From contig NZ_LBHV01000007.1 in NCBI RefSeq assembly GCF_001005825.1, positions 1 to 64,000 on the forward strand: DNA of 64,000 nt, in the 5' to 3' direction. Under the pieces are notes generated by a model that had not been told where the DNA came from, made no database searches, and was given only the letters and a program-made list of their open reading frames with translations. Positions within the stretch are counted from its first letter, which is position 1. The number at the start of each line of letters is the position of its first letter. The translations under genes and the position numbers were made by a program. This document shows, piece after piece, positions 43,941-53,542 of the stretch. The stretch comes from Rhizobium sp. LC145. GTDB taxonomy: Bacteria; Pseudomonadota; Alphaproteobacteria; Rhizobiales; Rhizobiaceae.

Positions 43941-43973
43941 GAAGGGCGCCGGCCGTTGCCGGCGGCGCCCTTC
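43941..43973 (-). terminator. Stem-loop after degP
   Basis: GAAGGGCGCC... pairs with ...GGCGCCCTTC across 43941-43973. It lies 26 bp after the degP stop on the minus strand. There is no long T-run, so it may be a weak terminator or an mRNA-stabilising hairpin. Confidence 0.6.
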
Positions 43974-43998
43974 GTCAAGCTGGTTGACCTTGGAAAGC

Positions 43999-45555
43999 TC
44001 AGCCCTGGTCGATAGGCAGGGCCACGAAGCGGCTGCCGCCTTCGGCTTCGACCTGGAAGAGCGCGCGGGTGCGGCCGTCCTTGCGGGCGGCTTCGAGCAC
44101 CTTGCCCACGTCTCCGGCGGATTCGACCTTCTGGTTGTTCACTGAGAGGATCTTCTCACCGGTCTTGATGCCGCGTGCCGCAGCCTCCGAATCCGGGTCC
44201 ACATCCGTCACGGAAAGGCCGGAACCGTCTTCAGCCGGGGAGACCGTGATGCCAAGGCTTGCAAGAGCCTCCTCGGTCGAAGGCTTCGGCGCATCCGGCT
44301 CGGTCGTCTCGGCGGATGCCGCTTCGTCGCTTGCGAGATTGCCGAGCGTCACCGGAAGCTTCTCCGCGCGGCCGTCGCGCCAGATGTCGACTTCGACCGT
44401 GGTATTCGGGCCGAATGTGGCAACCTTCTTGGCGAGATCGCGGGCGTCCTTCACCGGCTGGCCGTTCAGGGCGGTGATCACGTCACCTTGCTTGATGCCT
44501 GCCTTTGCGCCCGGAGAACCTTCCTGGGGAGCTACGACAAGGGCGCCGGAAGGCTCCTTGAGGCCGAGCGATTCGGCGATATCCTGGTTCACGGGCTGGA
44601 TCTGCACGCCGAGCCAGCCGCGCTCGACCTTGCCGTCCTTGATCAGGTCCTGAACCACGTCATTGGCGACGGAGGCCGGGATCGCGAATGCGATGCCCAC
44701 ATTGCCGCCGGAGGGCGAGAAGATCGCGGTGTTGATGCCGACGACCTGGCCTTCGAGGTTGAAGGTCGGTCCGCCGGAATTGCCGCGGTTCACCGCCGCA
44801 TCCACCTGGATGTAGTCGTCATAGGGGCCGGAGCCGATATCGCGGCCGCGGGCCGAAACGATGCCTGCCGTTACCGTGCCGCCGAGACCGAAGGGATTGC
44901 CGACTGCGACGACCCAGTCACCGACGCGGATCTTGCTGTCATCGGCGAAGTTGACATAGGTGAACTTGCGGTTCGCATCGACCTTCAGCACGGCGAGGTC
45001 CGTGCGGCTGTCCTTGCCGACCAGCTTGGCTTCCAGCTCGGTGCCGTCGTCCATCACGACCGTATAGGCGGAACCGTCCGATACAACGTGGTTGTTCGTC
45101 ACGATGTAACCGTCTTCCGAAATGAAGAAGCCGGAGCCCTGAGCGGTCGGACGCAGGCGATGCGGACGGTTGGCGTTCGGGCCGCGGTCGCCGGGAGCAC
45201 CAGGGCCGCGGAACTGCGGGCCACCACCGAATTCACGGAAGAAGCGCTTCAGCGGGTGATCGTCCGGCAGCTCGTCGAAACCACGTCCGCCGAAATTGAA
45301 GCTGAAATTGCCGCTGTCGTCGGAGACCGGCTGCTGATCGGACTGCACGCGGACGGAAACGACGGCCGGAGAAACGGCGGATACGACGTCGGCGAAGCTC
45401 GGAGCCTGCGGCGCGTTGACTTTTACCGGATCGGCGAAGGAGGAGTAGACCTGGGCCGGAATGCCCGTCGAGAGCATGACGGCAGCAAGGCCGGCAACGG
45501 TCGATGTCTTGAGGACCGTCTTGAGGGAGGGGCGTCCAATTTTGCTCATGTTCAA
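43999..45555 (-). CDS. degP: Periplasmic serine protease Do (DegP-like)
   Basis: 518 residues with an N-terminal signal (about 1-40). The trypsin-like catalytic triad is His156 (TNNHVVSDG), Asp186 (SRTDLAVLK) and Ser260 (RGNSGGP). Two PDZ domains follow (about 305-400 and 425-515), with GWLGVQIQ at the first. The loop LA around 78-130 is long and Gly/Pro-rich. It degrades or holds misfolded envelope proteins. In R. leguminosarum-type genomes degP follows the cytochrome c maturation operon, as here. Confidence 0.93.
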   Translation of the reverse strand: MNMSKIGRPSLKTVLKTSTVAGLAAVMLSTGIPAQVYSSFADPVKVNAPQAPSFADVVSAVSPAVVSVRVQSDQQPVSDDSGNFSFNFGGRGFDELPDDHPLKRFFREFGGGPQFRGPGAPGDRGPNANRPHRLRPTAQGSGFFISEDGYIVTNNHVVSDGSAYTVVMDDGTELEAKLVGKDSRTDLAVLKVDANRKFTYVNFADDSKIRVGDWVVAVGNPFGLGGTVTAGIVSARGRDIGSGPYDDYIQVDAAVNRGNSGGPTFNLEGQVVGINTAIFSPSGGNVGIAFAIPASVANDVVQDLIKDGKVERGWLGVQIQPVNQDIAESLGLKEPSGALVVAPQEGSPGAKAGIKQGDVITALNGQPVKDARDLAKKVATFGPNTTVEVDIWRDGRAEKLPVTLGNLASDEAASAETTEPDAPKPSTEEALASLGITVSPAEDGSGLSVTDVDPDSEAAARGIKTGEKILSVNNQKVESAGDVGKVLEAARKDGRTRALFQVEAEGGSRFVALPIDQG

Positions 45556-45784
45556 GCTACCTTCTTCTCTTCAGTCACATTTGGCCGGAGCAGTCCGGCG
45601 AGGGATGTCTGGGCAGAGATATAGGAGGCTTCAGGTTAACTGCACGTGGCGGGCGGATGAAATCTTGTTAATGTTCACTGGACCGGGACGGACGCCGAAA
45701 ACTCAGGACCTGACGTTTCGATAGCGACCTCCATCAAATCAACAGCTTGGGTGGCATCGCTCCGAGCGCGATCGCTCCCGCCAT

Positions 45785-46441
45785 TCACTTCTTCAGAAGC
45801 TCTTCGATCCGGGCATTTTCCTCCGCCGTCAGCGCCGGAACCGCCTGTTGAGCGGGACGCGTGCGCATGAAGACGAGAACCGCTGCGAGGCCGATCAGCA
45901 GCAGCACGATCGGCGCGGCCCAGAGAAGAACGGTCTTTGCGCTGACGCGCGGCTTCAGAAGCACGAACTCGCCATAGCGCGATACGACGTAGTCGAGGAC
46001 CTGCCTGTCCGTATCGCCGTCGACCAGGCGCTCACGTACCAGCACCCGCAGATCGCGCGCCAGTTCCGCGTTGGAATCGTCGATCGACTGGTTCTGGCAG
46101 ACCATGCAGCGCAGTTGCGCCGAGAGATTGCGCGCCCTCTCCTCCAGCACCGGATCGGAGAGGATCTCGTCCGGGTTCACGGCGAATGCCGGGAGGGGCG
46201 TGAGGAGAGCGAGCAGAAGAAAAAAAACTGCAAAAAATCCCCCTCTGGCCTGCCGGCCATCTCCCCTACAAGGGAGGAGAAAACTGGTGGCACGGCCTCG
46301 CCCAAACGAAACCAGAGCAGCGGGGCAGTTAAGCCCCTCCCCCTTGTGGGGGGCCGCAAGGACGGGTCGAGACAAGGGGCTCGACCCCGGTCGGGTTGGG
46401 GAGGGGCCTGTCCAACAACGCGTTGAGGAGCTTGTCGCCAT
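45785..46441 (-). CDS. ccmH: Cytochrome c maturation protein CcmH/CycL with a repeat-derived N-terminal extension
   Basis: The frame from ATG 46441 encodes 218 residues against about 150-160 usual. Residues 1 to about 67 are encoded by a palindromic repeat (46238-46412). The signal peptide ([19 protein letters not shown], about 69-87), the heme-ligation motif [13 protein letters not shown] near 106-118 and a C-terminal TM anchor follow normally. CcmH reduces and presents apocytochrome Cys pairs for heme attachment. The ATG overlaps the ccmF stop (TGATG) as expected for the ancestral start. A second out-of-frame ATG at 46260 with GGGGAG upstream would give a normal-length protein if one T were added to the T8 run at 46220-46227. 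Which start is used is open. Confidence 0.8.
   Translation of the reverse strand: MATSSSTRCWTGPSPTRPGSSPLSRPVLAAPHKGEGLNCPAALVSFGRGRATSFLLPCRGDGRQARGGFFAVFFLLLALLTPLPAFAVNPDEILSDPVLEERARNLSAQLRCMVCQNQSIDDSNAELARDLRVLVRERLVDGDTDRQVLDYVVSRYGEFVLLKPRVSAKTVLLWAAPIVLLLIGLAAVLVFMRTRPAQQAVPALTAEENARIEELLKK
46238..46412. repeat. Mosaic palindromic repeat inserted at the ccmF-ccmH junction
   Basis: Contains CCCCTC..GCCTGCCGGCCA..TCTCCCC.ACAAGGG.GAGG and CCCCTCCCCCTTGTGGGG...GGTTGGGGAGGGG modules, which are shared with 28791-28895 in the opposite order, plus an extra piece GGGTCGAGACAAGGGGCTCGACCC near 46354-46383. It lies within the ccmH reading frame. Confidence 0.75.
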
Positions 46442-48429
46442 CACTCCGCCGCCTCCAGTGCCGCCTTTACAGCCTTCACCCGCCTGGTCGGCGCGCCGAC
46501 GCGCAGACGCCGATCGGAGAGCGACACGAACCCGCCGATCATCATGACGAGCGCGCCGCCCCAGATGCAGAGAATGAAGGGCTTCCACCAGACCCGCACG
46601 ACGATGCCGCCGCCTTCCATCGGATCACCGAGCGACACGTAGAGCTGGCTCAAGCCGAAGGTCACGATGCCCGCCTCGGTCGTCGGCATGCGCCGCGCTG
46701 TATAAAGCCGTTTCGACGACCAGACATCGGCGACCGTCACTCCGCCGCGGCTGATGGTGAAGTGGCCGCGCTCCTCAGTGAAATTCGGTCCGACCGCCTC
46801 GCGCATGCCGTCGAAGATGATCGAATAGCCGCCGGCTTCCGCCGTCATGCCCTGCTTCAGCTCGACGACCGTTTCGGTCTCGAAGGTGGTCACCGCCACG
46901 ACGCCGAGCACCGTGATCCCCAGCCCGAAATGCGCGAGCGCGGTGCCGAAAGCAGAACGCGGCAGGCCCTTCAGGCGGCTCCATGCGACACTGAACTTCG
47001 CCTTGCCGAAATTGGCGCGATACCAGAGATCGGCGAGCGCGCCGAACATGCCCCAGAAACCGAGCGCCAGACCGGCAACGGCCATGACCGGGCCGCCGTT
47101 TTCGGCGTAGTAGAAGGCAAGCCCGGCAACCAGCGCCAACCCGGCCACCAGATAGAGGCGCTGCAGAGCGCCGAGAAAGTCGCCGCGCTTCCAGGCCAGC
47201 AACGGCCCGAATGGCACGGCAATCAGGAGCGGCAGCATCAAGAGGCCGAAAGTCATGTTGAAGAAGGGCGCGCCGACTGAGATCTTCTCTCCCGTCAGCG
47301 TCTCCAGCACCAGCGGATAGAGCGTGCCGGTCAGCACCGTCGCGGTCGCGACCGTCAGGATGAGGTTGTTCAGCACCAGCGCTCCCTCACGCGAGATCGG
47401 CGCGAACAATCCGCCCGCCTTCAGCATCGGCGCCCGCCAGGCAAAGAGCGCGAAGGCCCCGCCGATGAAGACCGCCAGAATGCAGAGGATGAAGATGCCG
47501 CGGCCCGGGTCTGTGGCAAACGCATGTACCGAGGTCAGCACGCCGGAGCGCACGAGGAAGGTCCCGAGCAGCGACAGCGAGAAGGTCATGATGGCCAGCA
47601 GCACGGTCCAGATCTTGAGCGCCTCACGCTTTTCCATGACGAGCGACGAATGGAGGAGCGCCGTGCCCGCAAGCCAAGGCATGAATGAGGCGTTTTCCAC
47701 CGGGTCCCAGAACCACCAGCCGCCCCAGCCGAGCTCGTAATAGGCCCAGTAGGAGCCCATGGCGATGCCGGCGGTCAGGAAAGTCCAGGCGGCAAGCGTC
47801 CAGGGCCGCACCCAGCGCGCCCATGCGGCATCGATCCGCCCGCCGATGAGTGCCGCCACCGCAAAGGAGAAGCTGACGGAAAAGCCCACATAGCCGAGAT
47901 AGAGAAGCGGCGGATGGATGGCGAGGCCGAGGTCCTGGAGGATCGGGTTGAGGTCCTGCCCTTCGGCGGGCGCCGGATCGAGCCTGAGGAAAGGATTGGA
48001 CGTCAGCAGAATGAACAGCAGGAAGGCTATCGAGATCCAGGCCTGGACGCCGAGCACGTTGGCCTTCAGCGTGTCCGGCAGGTTGCGCCCGAAAACCGCG
48101 ATCAGCGCGCTGAAAAAGACGAGGATCAGCAGCCAGAGCAGCATGGAGCCCTCATGGTTGCCCCATACGCCCGAATATTTGTAGATCAACGGCATCAGGG
48201 AGTGGGAATTCTCCCAGACGTTCTTCACCGAAAAATCCGAGACCGCATAGGCCCAGGTCAGCACGGCGAAGGAAATGCCCACCAGGCCGAAGAGCACCAG
48301 AGAACCCAGCGGCGCGAGCGCCATCATCGCCGTGTCGCGACGGCGTGCGCCGATGACCGGCACGACCCCGACGATCAGCGCCACGGCAAGGGAAAGAACA
48401 AGGGCATAGTGACCGATCTCGATGATCAT
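46441..48429 (-). CDS. ccmF: Cytochrome c heme lyase subunit CcmF/CycK
   Basis: 662 residues from ATG 48429 ([18 protein letters not shown]), which overlaps the ccmE stop (ATGA). About fifteen TM segments. The tryptophan-rich WWD heme-handling motif is [18 protein letters not shown] near 228-245. CcmF accepts heme from holo-CcmE and joins it to the Cys residues of apocytochrome c with CcmH and CcmI in the inner membrane. An upstream Met at 48456 was rejected because it would overlap ccmE more and has no ribosome binding site. Confidence 0.94.
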   Translation of the reverse strand: MIIEIGHYALVLSLAVALIVGVVPVIGARRRDTAMMALAPLGSLVLFGLVGISFAVLTWAYAVSDFSVKNVWENSHSLMPLIYKYSGVWGNHEGSMLLWLLILVFFSALIAVFGRNLPDTLKANVLGVQAWISIAFLLFILLTSNPFLRLDPAPAEGQDLNPILQDLGLAIHPPLLYLGYVGFSVSFSFAVAALIGGRIDAAWARWVRPWTLAAWTFLTAGIAMGSYWAYYELGWGGWWFWDPVENASFMPWLAGTALLHSSLVMEKREALKIWTVLLAIMTFSLSLLGTFLVRSGVLTSVHAFATDPGRGIFILCILAVFIGGAFALFAWRAPMLKAGGLFAPISREGALVLNNLILTVATATVLTGTLYPLVLETLTGEKISVGAPFFNMTFGLLMLPLLIAVPFGPLLAWKRGDFLGALQRLYLVAGLALVAGLAFYYAENGGPVMAVAGLALGFWGMFGALADLWYRANFGKAKFSVAWSRLKGLPRSAFGTALAHFGLGITVLGVVAVTTFETETVVELKQGMTAEAGGYSIIFDGMREAVGPNFTEERGHFTISRGGVTVADVWSSKRLYTARRMPTTEAGIVTFGLSQLYVSLGDPMEGGGIVVRVWWKPFILCIWGGALVMMIGGFVSLSDRRLRVGAPTRRVKAVKAALEAAE

Positions 48430-48878
48430 TGCGATATACCCTCGCCTTCCTTCCACACGCCCTGCTCTTTCAGGCGGTCGGCCACTTCCTTCGGCATGTA
48501 GTTCTCGTCATGCTTGGCAAGCACGGTATCGGCCACGAAGGAATGGGTCGCGGCGTCGAAGGCGCCCTCGGTCACCACTCCCTGCCCTTCCCGGAAGAGG
48601 TCGGGCAGGATGCCGGTATAGCTCACCGGCACGCTTCCGCTGCCGTCCGTCACCGTGAAGCTCACGGTCGATCCGCCGCCGCGCTTCACCGAGCCCTCGG
48701 CCACCAGTCCGCCGAGACGGATGCGGGTGCCCGGCGCGATGTCGGTCGTCGCGATGTCGGCCGGCATGTAGAAATAGGCAACCGACTGGCTGAAGGCGAA
48801 CATCACCAGAAGCACGGCGGCGATGATGAAGCTCATGCCGCCGGCGATGATCGTGAGCCGTTTTTGTTTGCGCGTCAT
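48426..48878 (-). CDS. ccmE: Cytochrome c maturation heme chaperone CcmE/CycJ
   Basis: 150 residues. One N-terminal TM anchor (about 8-30) and a periplasmic OB-fold domain. The covalent heme-binding His123 is in [10 protein letters not shown] (HDENY, 123-127), the standard motif. It carries heme from CcmC to CcmF. The start overlaps the ccmI stop (ATGA) and the stop overlaps the ccmF start, so the cyc genes are translationally coupled. Confidence 0.95.
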   Translation of the reverse strand: MTRKQKRLTIIAGGMSFIIAAVLLVMFAFSQSVAYFYMPADIATTDIAPGTRIRLGGLVAEGSVKRGGGSTVSFTVTDGSGSVPVSYTGILPDLFREGQGVVTEGAFDAATHSFVADTVLAKHDENYMPKEVADRLKEQGVWKEGEGISQ

Positions 48879-49999
48879 TGGCTCACCCCTTCCACCGCGA
48901 TGCCCATCTGCTGCGCCAGCGCGACAAGCTCGCCGGAACCGGGGAACTGCTTCAATCCGCTTTTCAGCGCCGCTTCCGCCTTCTCGCGGTCACCCAGAAC
49001 CGCGTAGGAGCGGGTGAGCTGCAGCCAGCCCTCCAGATTGTTCGGGTCTTCCTGCATCTTCGCCGCAAGGCTTTCCACCATGCCGCGGATCATGTCGCGC
49101 CGGTCGCTCTCCGACATCTGTTGAGCAGCCCTCATCTCCTCCTGCGTCGGCCCCGCGGGCGCGGACGAGGTCGGAGGCGGCACGGTTCCACCGTTCCTGG
49201 CGATATGCTCGCTCACCAGCTCCATCCAGGGCGCGTCAGCCGGCGAATCCTTCGCCAGGGCCTCGAAAGCCGTTCGGGCCTCGTCACGCTTGCCGGATTG
49301 CTCAAGCGCCAGCGCGATATAGAAGCGGGCATTCGGAGTGTCCGGCTGCAGTCGAAGAGCCTCCTCGAACGAAACGCGCGCATCCTCGGTCACGACGCCG
49401 TCGCTGGCCGCCACCAATGTCTCGCCGAGGCCCGCCAGCCGCGCCGGGCTGGCGCCCATAAGGCGGATCGCGTTGCGATAGGCAAGTTCCGCGTCGCCGA
49501 GTCGCATGGAGCGGTAATAGATCGGCGCCAGCAGGTCCCATCCCGCTCCGTCACTGGGGTTTTGCGCAAGGTGCCGTTCAGCCTTTGCGACCAAGAGCGC
49601 GATATTGTTGCCGGGATTGGCGAGCCGCGCTTCGAGCGGCTGGGCCGGCAGGTTGGGGCTGCCGAGCATGAGATAAAGACAGAGCCCCGTCGCGGGCAGA
49701 AGAAGGGTCACGAAGACGGTCGTAAACCCGTAACGGCTCGGCTTGCTTGTCTCGCCTTCCGCGTCTGCGTCGGCGGCGGCCAGCAATCGCCGGCCGATCT
49801 CGGCGCGGGCATAATCCGCCTGCTGCGCATCGATCAGACCGAGGCCCTGGTCCCGCTCCAGTTCCTTGAGCTGATCGCGGTAGACGGCGATTTCACCGGC
49901 ATGCTCCGCCGGGACCGCCCTGGCGCTCCGCGCGAAAGGCAGGATCAGGATGGCGGCGACACCTGCCGTCAGGATTGCAAGGACGATCCATAAAACCAT
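48875..49999 (-). CDS. ccmI: Cytochrome c maturation protein CcmI/CycH
   Basis: 374 residues. Two TM segments (about 1-22 and 95-118) and a periplasmic TPR-rich C-terminus (about 140-370) with [19 protein letters not shown] and [19 protein letters not shown] as TPR units. It binds apocytochrome c and hands it to CcmF/CcmH. It is first in the cycHJKL operon; the promoter should lie in 50000-50144. In R. leguminosarum the cycHJKL genes and feuPQ are both needed for high-affinity iron uptake, and they are neighbours here. Confidence 0.92.
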   Translation of the reverse strand: MVLWIVLAILTAGVAAILILPFARSARAVPAEHAGEIAVYRDQLKELERDQGLGLIDAQQADYARAEIGRRLLAAADADAEGETSKPSRYGFTTVFVTLLLPATGLCLYLMLGSPNLPAQPLEARLANPGNNIALLVAKAERHLAQNPSDGAGWDLLAPIYYRSMRLGDAELAYRNAIRLMGASPARLAGLGETLVAASDGVVTEDARVSFEEALRLQPDTPNARFYIALALEQSGKRDEARTAFEALAKDSPADAPWMELVSEHIARNGGTVPPPTSSAPAGPTQEEMRAAQQMSESDRRDMIRGMVESLAAKMQEDPNNLEGWLQLTRSYAVLGDREKAEAALKSGLKQFPGSGELVALAQQMGIAVEGVSQ

Positions 50000-50144
50000 A
50001 TTGGCCCATTACTTCAACCGGCCGGGCTTTCCAACTGCAACGCCCGTTTTGACGCAAATTTGAGGCGTTTCGCCGCAAGCCCGGCCCGAATATGGGCGCC
50101 TCGCAGCCGCTCGGCCATGATCTGCGTCAAAATCCGCGACCTTT

Positions 50145-50570
50145 TCAGGTCAGGGGCGTCCAGCTTCCGTCGCTGTTGCGGCAGGCTGCGCCGCGCGCCG
50201 TCACCTCGCGCCCCTCGGCAGTCAGCGTATGGCGGTACTGGCGGCAGTTCTGGGTGCCGACCTGATAGGGCGCGCTCGCCACGACCTCGCCCTTCACGTC
50301 GCTGCCGCTCCAGGTCACCGGCTGGCCGCCGGGGGAAGCTTCCAGCGCCCGATATTCCGCCTCCAGCGCCCGCGAACGGTCGCTGCCGGAAATATCGATC
50401 CCGCTGCGGCTGATGATGCCGCCCTGCAGCGCCGTGATATAGGGCGTTGCGGCAGCCGGGCGCGGCGAAAAGATGCCTCGTGCGGGAGCGTCGCCCTTGG
50501 TGGCGCAGCTACCAAGCAGGCCCCCGACGAGAAGCAATGAGACGGCAATTTTAAAGCTGGAACAACGCAT
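50145..50570 (-). CDS. Putative outer-membrane lipoprotein with RT0821/Lpp0805-type surface antigen tail
   Basis: 141 residues from ATG 50570. The signal peptide ends in LLGSC with the lipid-attached Cys22. The C-terminal domain (about 90-141) reads QNCRQYRHTLTAEG and GAACRNSDGSWTPLT, typical of the RT0821/Lpp0805 surface protein domain, in which the two Cys residues probably form a disulphide. Function unknown. It lies between feuQ and the cyc operon on the same strand, with about 145 bp to ccmI. Confidence 0.8.
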   Translation of the reverse strand: MRCSSFKIAVSLLLVGGLLGSCATKGDAPARGIFSPRPAAATPYITALQGGIISRSGIDISGSDRSRALEAEYRALEASPGGQPVTWSGSDVKGEVVASAPYQVGTQNCRQYRHTLTAEGREVTARGAACRNSDGSWTPLT

Positions 50571-50791
50571 CTTGTCAGAACCGGATGGCAGAATCGAAAC
50601 GACGTGGGCAGCCACCGGAACCGCTGCGGTCCCGGCATGGCATCATTATGGCATCATTGGGAAAATTCGCAAACGTGCCTATCTTGTTCTCCCATGTTTT
50701 GAGAGGCGCGAAGAAAACACGAAGCCTCCGGCCGAACATCATAGTAGCCCCAAGTCTCTCCAGAAGCCCTGTTTTCCCCAGATCGCATGGG

Positions 50792-52207
50792 TCAGGCCGC
50801 ATCCTTGGTCACGCCCGGCAACAGGAGCCTGGCCTTGAGCCCGCCGCGGGGACCGCGCGAAAGCTCGAAAATGCCCTGGTATTCGCCGGTGATCTCCCGC
50901 ACGATCGAAAGGCCGAGGCCGGCGCCCGGCTTGCTCTCGTCGAGCCGCGTGCCGCGCTTCATCGCCTCTTTGATCTGGTCCGGCTCGAGCCCTGGCCCGT
51001 CGTCCTCCACGGCCATCTCCACCCAGGAGCGGCGAGGTTGGTCGCCTCCCTCCATCCCCGGCGGTTGGGGGGCTGGAACGGCAGTCACCCAGACGCCGGT
51101 CTTGCAGAAACGGGCTGCATTCTCCAGCAGGTTTCCGACGGTCTCCTCCATGTCCTGCTGCTCCATGGCGAGCGCCAGACTGGAAGGCTGGATGGAAAGA
51201 TGGAAGTCCTTGTCGGGGTTGAGCCGCCGCATCACCCTGATCAGCCGCTCGAGCACGGGCTCGGCCTCCGTGCGGGCGAGCACCGATTCGCGCTGAGCGG
51301 CGATACGGGCGCGGTTGAGATAGGATTGTACCTGCGCCTGCATCGCCTCTGCCTGGGACTTCACGAGTTCCGACTGCGGGCGATCGAGCGTGCGTGATTC
51401 GTTGAGCAGCACGGCGATCGGCGTCTTCAGCGAATGAGCGAGATTGCCGACCTGCATGCGGGCGCGCTCGACGATGCGGCGGTTGCTGTCGATCAGCGCG
51501 TTGATGTCGTTGGCAAGCGGCATGATCTCGCGGGGAAAATTACCCTCCAGGCGCTCGGCTTCCGCGCGGCGCACCTTTTCCAGCGCCTTGCGCGCCGCGT
51601 CGAGCGGCAGCAGGCCGTAAAGGATCGCAAGACCGTTGACGATGAGGCTTCCCAGGCCGAAGACGGCAAGCGCGATATAGAGACTGCGCGAAAAGGTGCG
51701 GATATCATCTTCCACCACGGCAAGATTGCCGGATACCCTGAAGCGCGCCGCACGCCCCTCGCCGTCCAGCACGACTTCCGTCTCTGCCACCAGCACATGG
51801 TTCCCGAAGGCGTCGTTGGTCTGGTAAAACCGCTCGTAACGGTTGTCGAAGGGCACGTTGAGGATCGACGGCACCGCGATATTCGAAACGCCGAGCGAGG
51901 AAGAGGAAAGCGGCGTCGCCGCGAAGGTGCCGAGCGGCTCGATGATCCAGTACCAGCCGGTCTCCGGCTGCGAGAAGCGCAGGTCGCCGAGCTGCGGATT
52001 GCCGACGAGGGCGTTGTCCTCGCCGATCGAAACCGAATTGATGACGTTGTAGAGCTGGGCACGCAGGAGATCGGTGAAGGCCCGTTCCGCCGATTGCCGG
52101 TAGAGCGCCGAGATTACGATCGCGATCACCACCAACGCCAGCGCCGACCAGGCCGTGGCGAGCAGAAGGACGCGGGCGGTGAGCGATCTCGGACCGATCC
52201 TCTTCAT
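50792..52207 (-). CDS. feuQ: Sensor histidine kinase FeuQ (PhoQ-like)
   Basis: 471 residues. TM1 about 12-34 and TM2 about 176-200 enclose a PhoQ-like periplasmic sensor of about 140 residues. HAMP-like linker, His258 in GNLAHSLKTPIAVLLN and a HATPase domain with NLLENAARF and GAGLGLSIV follow. The start overlaps the feuP stop by 4 bp. In S. meliloti FeuQ with FeuP controls cyclic glucan export (ndvA) and is inhibited by the periplasmic protein FeuN; a feuN-like gene lies upstream here. Named from pair, context and the cyc neighbourhood. Confidence 0.85.
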   Translation of the reverse strand: MKRIGPRSLTARVLLLATAWSALALVVIAIVISALYRQSAERAFTDLLRAQLYNVINSVSIGEDNALVGNPQLGDLRFSQPETGWYWIIEPLGTFAATPLSSSSLGVSNIAVPSILNVPFDNRYERFYQTNDAFGNHVLVAETEVVLDGEGRAARFRVSGNLAVVEDDIRTFSRSLYIALAVFGLGSLIVNGLAILYGLLPLDAARKALEKVRRAEAERLEGNFPREIMPLANDINALIDSNRRIVERARMQVGNLAHSLKTPIAVLLNESRTLDRPQSELVKSQAEAMQAQVQSYLNRARIAAQRESVLARTEAEPVLERLIRVMRRLNPDKDFHLSIQPSSLALAMEQQDMEETVGNLLENAARFCKTGVWVTAVPAPQPPGMEGGDQPRRSWVEMAVEDDGPGLEPDQIKEAMKRGTRLDESKPGAGLGLSIVREITGEYQGIFELSRGPRGGLKARLLLPGVTKDAA

Positions 52208-52878
52208 TTAGCCGCTTCGCTCGGGGCCTGCATCCGGTAGCCGAGACCGCGCACGGTCTCGATCAGATCGACTCCGAGCTTCTTGCGCAGGCGTCCGACG
52301 AAGACTTCGATCGTGTTGGAATCCCGGTCGAAGTCCTGGTCGTACATGTGCTCCACCAGCTCGGTTCGGGAGACCACCTGGCCCATGTGGTGCATCAGGT
52401 AGGAAAGCAGCCGGAATTCGTGCGAAGTGAGCTTCAGCGGCACGCCGTCGACAGTGGCCTTCGAGGCCTTGGTGTCGAGCCGCACCGGCCCGCAGACGAT
52501 CTCGGAAGAGGAGTGGCCGGCCGCGCGGCGGATGAGCGCCCGAACCCGCGCAAGCACCTCCTCGACATGGAAGGGCTTGGCGACATAATCGTCCGCGCCC
52601 GCGTCGATGCCCGCCACCTTGTCGCTCCAGCGGTCGCGCGCCGTCAGCATCAGCACCGGCATTCCCTTGCCTTCGGTGCGCCATTTCTCGACCACCGAGA
52701 TGCCGTCCATCATCGGCAGGCCGATATCCAGAATCACCGCATCATAGGGCTCGGTTTCCCCGAGATAGTGCCCCTCTTCGCCGTCGAAGGCCTGGTCCAC
52801 CACATAGCCGGCTTCCTTCAGCGCGTCGGAAAGCTGCCGGTTGAGATTGACGTCGTCTTCGATCACCAGAATACGCAT
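52204..52878 (-). CDS. feuP: Response regulator FeuP (PhoP-like, OmpR family)
   Basis: 224 residues. Receiver domain with Asp51 in VILDIGLPMMDG and Lys in YVAKPFHVEE; output winged helix with TSHEFRLLSYLMHHMGQ and DSNTIEVFVGRLRKKLG, ending in VRGLGYRMQAP. It is phosphorylated by FeuQ and activates envelope and cyclic-glucan export genes, and in R. leguminosarum feuP mutation impairs high-affinity iron uptake. It lies between feuN and feuQ on the minus strand. Confidence 0.87.
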   Translation of the reverse strand: MRILVIEDDVNLNRQLSDALKEAGYVVDQAFDGEEGHYLGETEPYDAVILDIGLPMMDGISVVEKWRTEGKGMPVLMLTARDRWSDKVAGIDAGADDYVAKPFHVEEVLARVRALIRRAAGHSSSEIVCGPVRLDTKASKATVDGVPLKLTSHEFRLLSYLMHHMGQVVSRTELVEHMYDQDFDRDSNTIEVFVGRLRKKLGVDLIETVRGLGYRMQAPSEAAK

Positions 52879-52932
52879 GAACCGTCCTCGTAATAATAAG
52901 CTCGGGCTTCCGTGGCCACGGCAGCATTCAGC

Positions 52933-53199
52933 CTACATCGGCACCCTTACGGTGACCTTACGCGGCCTTTCGCTGCCGCTACCCTGCACAAGCACGGTCA
53001 CGACGCAAGTCTGGCCGTCCGAGGAAGGTTCGGCCGATAGAAGCTGGCCGCCGGTTTCGCGCACGACCCGCGATGCGGCCGAGCCGCAGTCGCTTGCAAC
53101 GAGAATAAGATAATCACGCGCGGACGCCCTTTCCGGCAAAAAACCGGAGCCTCCGGCAATGCCGGCGGCGAGTATCGCTATGATCGGCAGTCGCGCCAT
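52933..53199 (-). CDS. feuN: Small periplasmic protein, probable FeuN inhibitor of FeuQ
   Basis: 88 residues from ATG 53199 (GGAAG upstream). A signal peptide (MARLPIIAILAAGIAGGSGF, cleavage near residue 26) leads to a mature chain of about 60 residues with two Cys (ASDCGS and QTCVVTV) that could pair. It lies 54 bp upstream of feuP. In S. meliloti a small periplasmic protein of similar size, FeuN, is encoded at this place and restrains FeuQ; loss is lethal there. Identity rests on position, size and export, not on a remembered alignment. Confidence 0.72.
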   Translation of the reverse strand: MARLPIIAILAAGIAGGSGFLPERASARDYLILVASDCGSAASRVVRETGGQLLSAEPSSDGQTCVVTVLVQGSGSERPRKVTVRVPM

Positions 53200-53314
53200 G
53201 GTTACAACTTCCACTTATGTGACGGACAGGTTTCATATCCAAAGCATGTGGGAACTATGTAACCAAAGGCCCCTGAATGGCAAATGAATGATGCCCTCAA
53301 TCCCCCGCCACGGC

Positions 53315-53527
53315 CTACCTGCCGCGGATGCCGCTCCCTGCAACTATCCGGCCGTAAAGAGCCACCAATCCGCCGCCCACACCGGCAAGCGTGACCGCAA
53401 TATCCGCAAGTTCGGACTGCACTTCCTCGCCGAGATTGATGCCCGTCGCCTGCAATAGCGATGCGACGACCGCGATCAGCGCACCCCACACCGTCTTCGA
53501 CTGATACCATGCCTTCATGCCGTCCAT
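53315..53527 (-). CDS. Holin-like small membrane protein at the end of the GTA operon
   Basis: 70 residues with AGGAG nine bases before ATG 53527. Two hydrophobic segments (about 13-30 and 43-62) joined by a short acidic loop (LGEEVQSELAD) give a holin-like topology, and the N-terminus MDGMKAWYQSKTVWGALIA is like small proteins next to phage lysis genes. It starts 15 bp after the gp15 stop, so it is in the GTA transcript. Release of particles is a plausible role; no endolysin gene is next to it. Confidence 0.65.
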   Translation of the reverse strand: MDGMKAWYQSKTVWGALIAVVASLLQATGINLGEEVQSELADIAVTLAGVGGGLVALYGRIVAGSGIRGR

Positions 53528-53542
53528 GCTCTTCTCCTCTTT

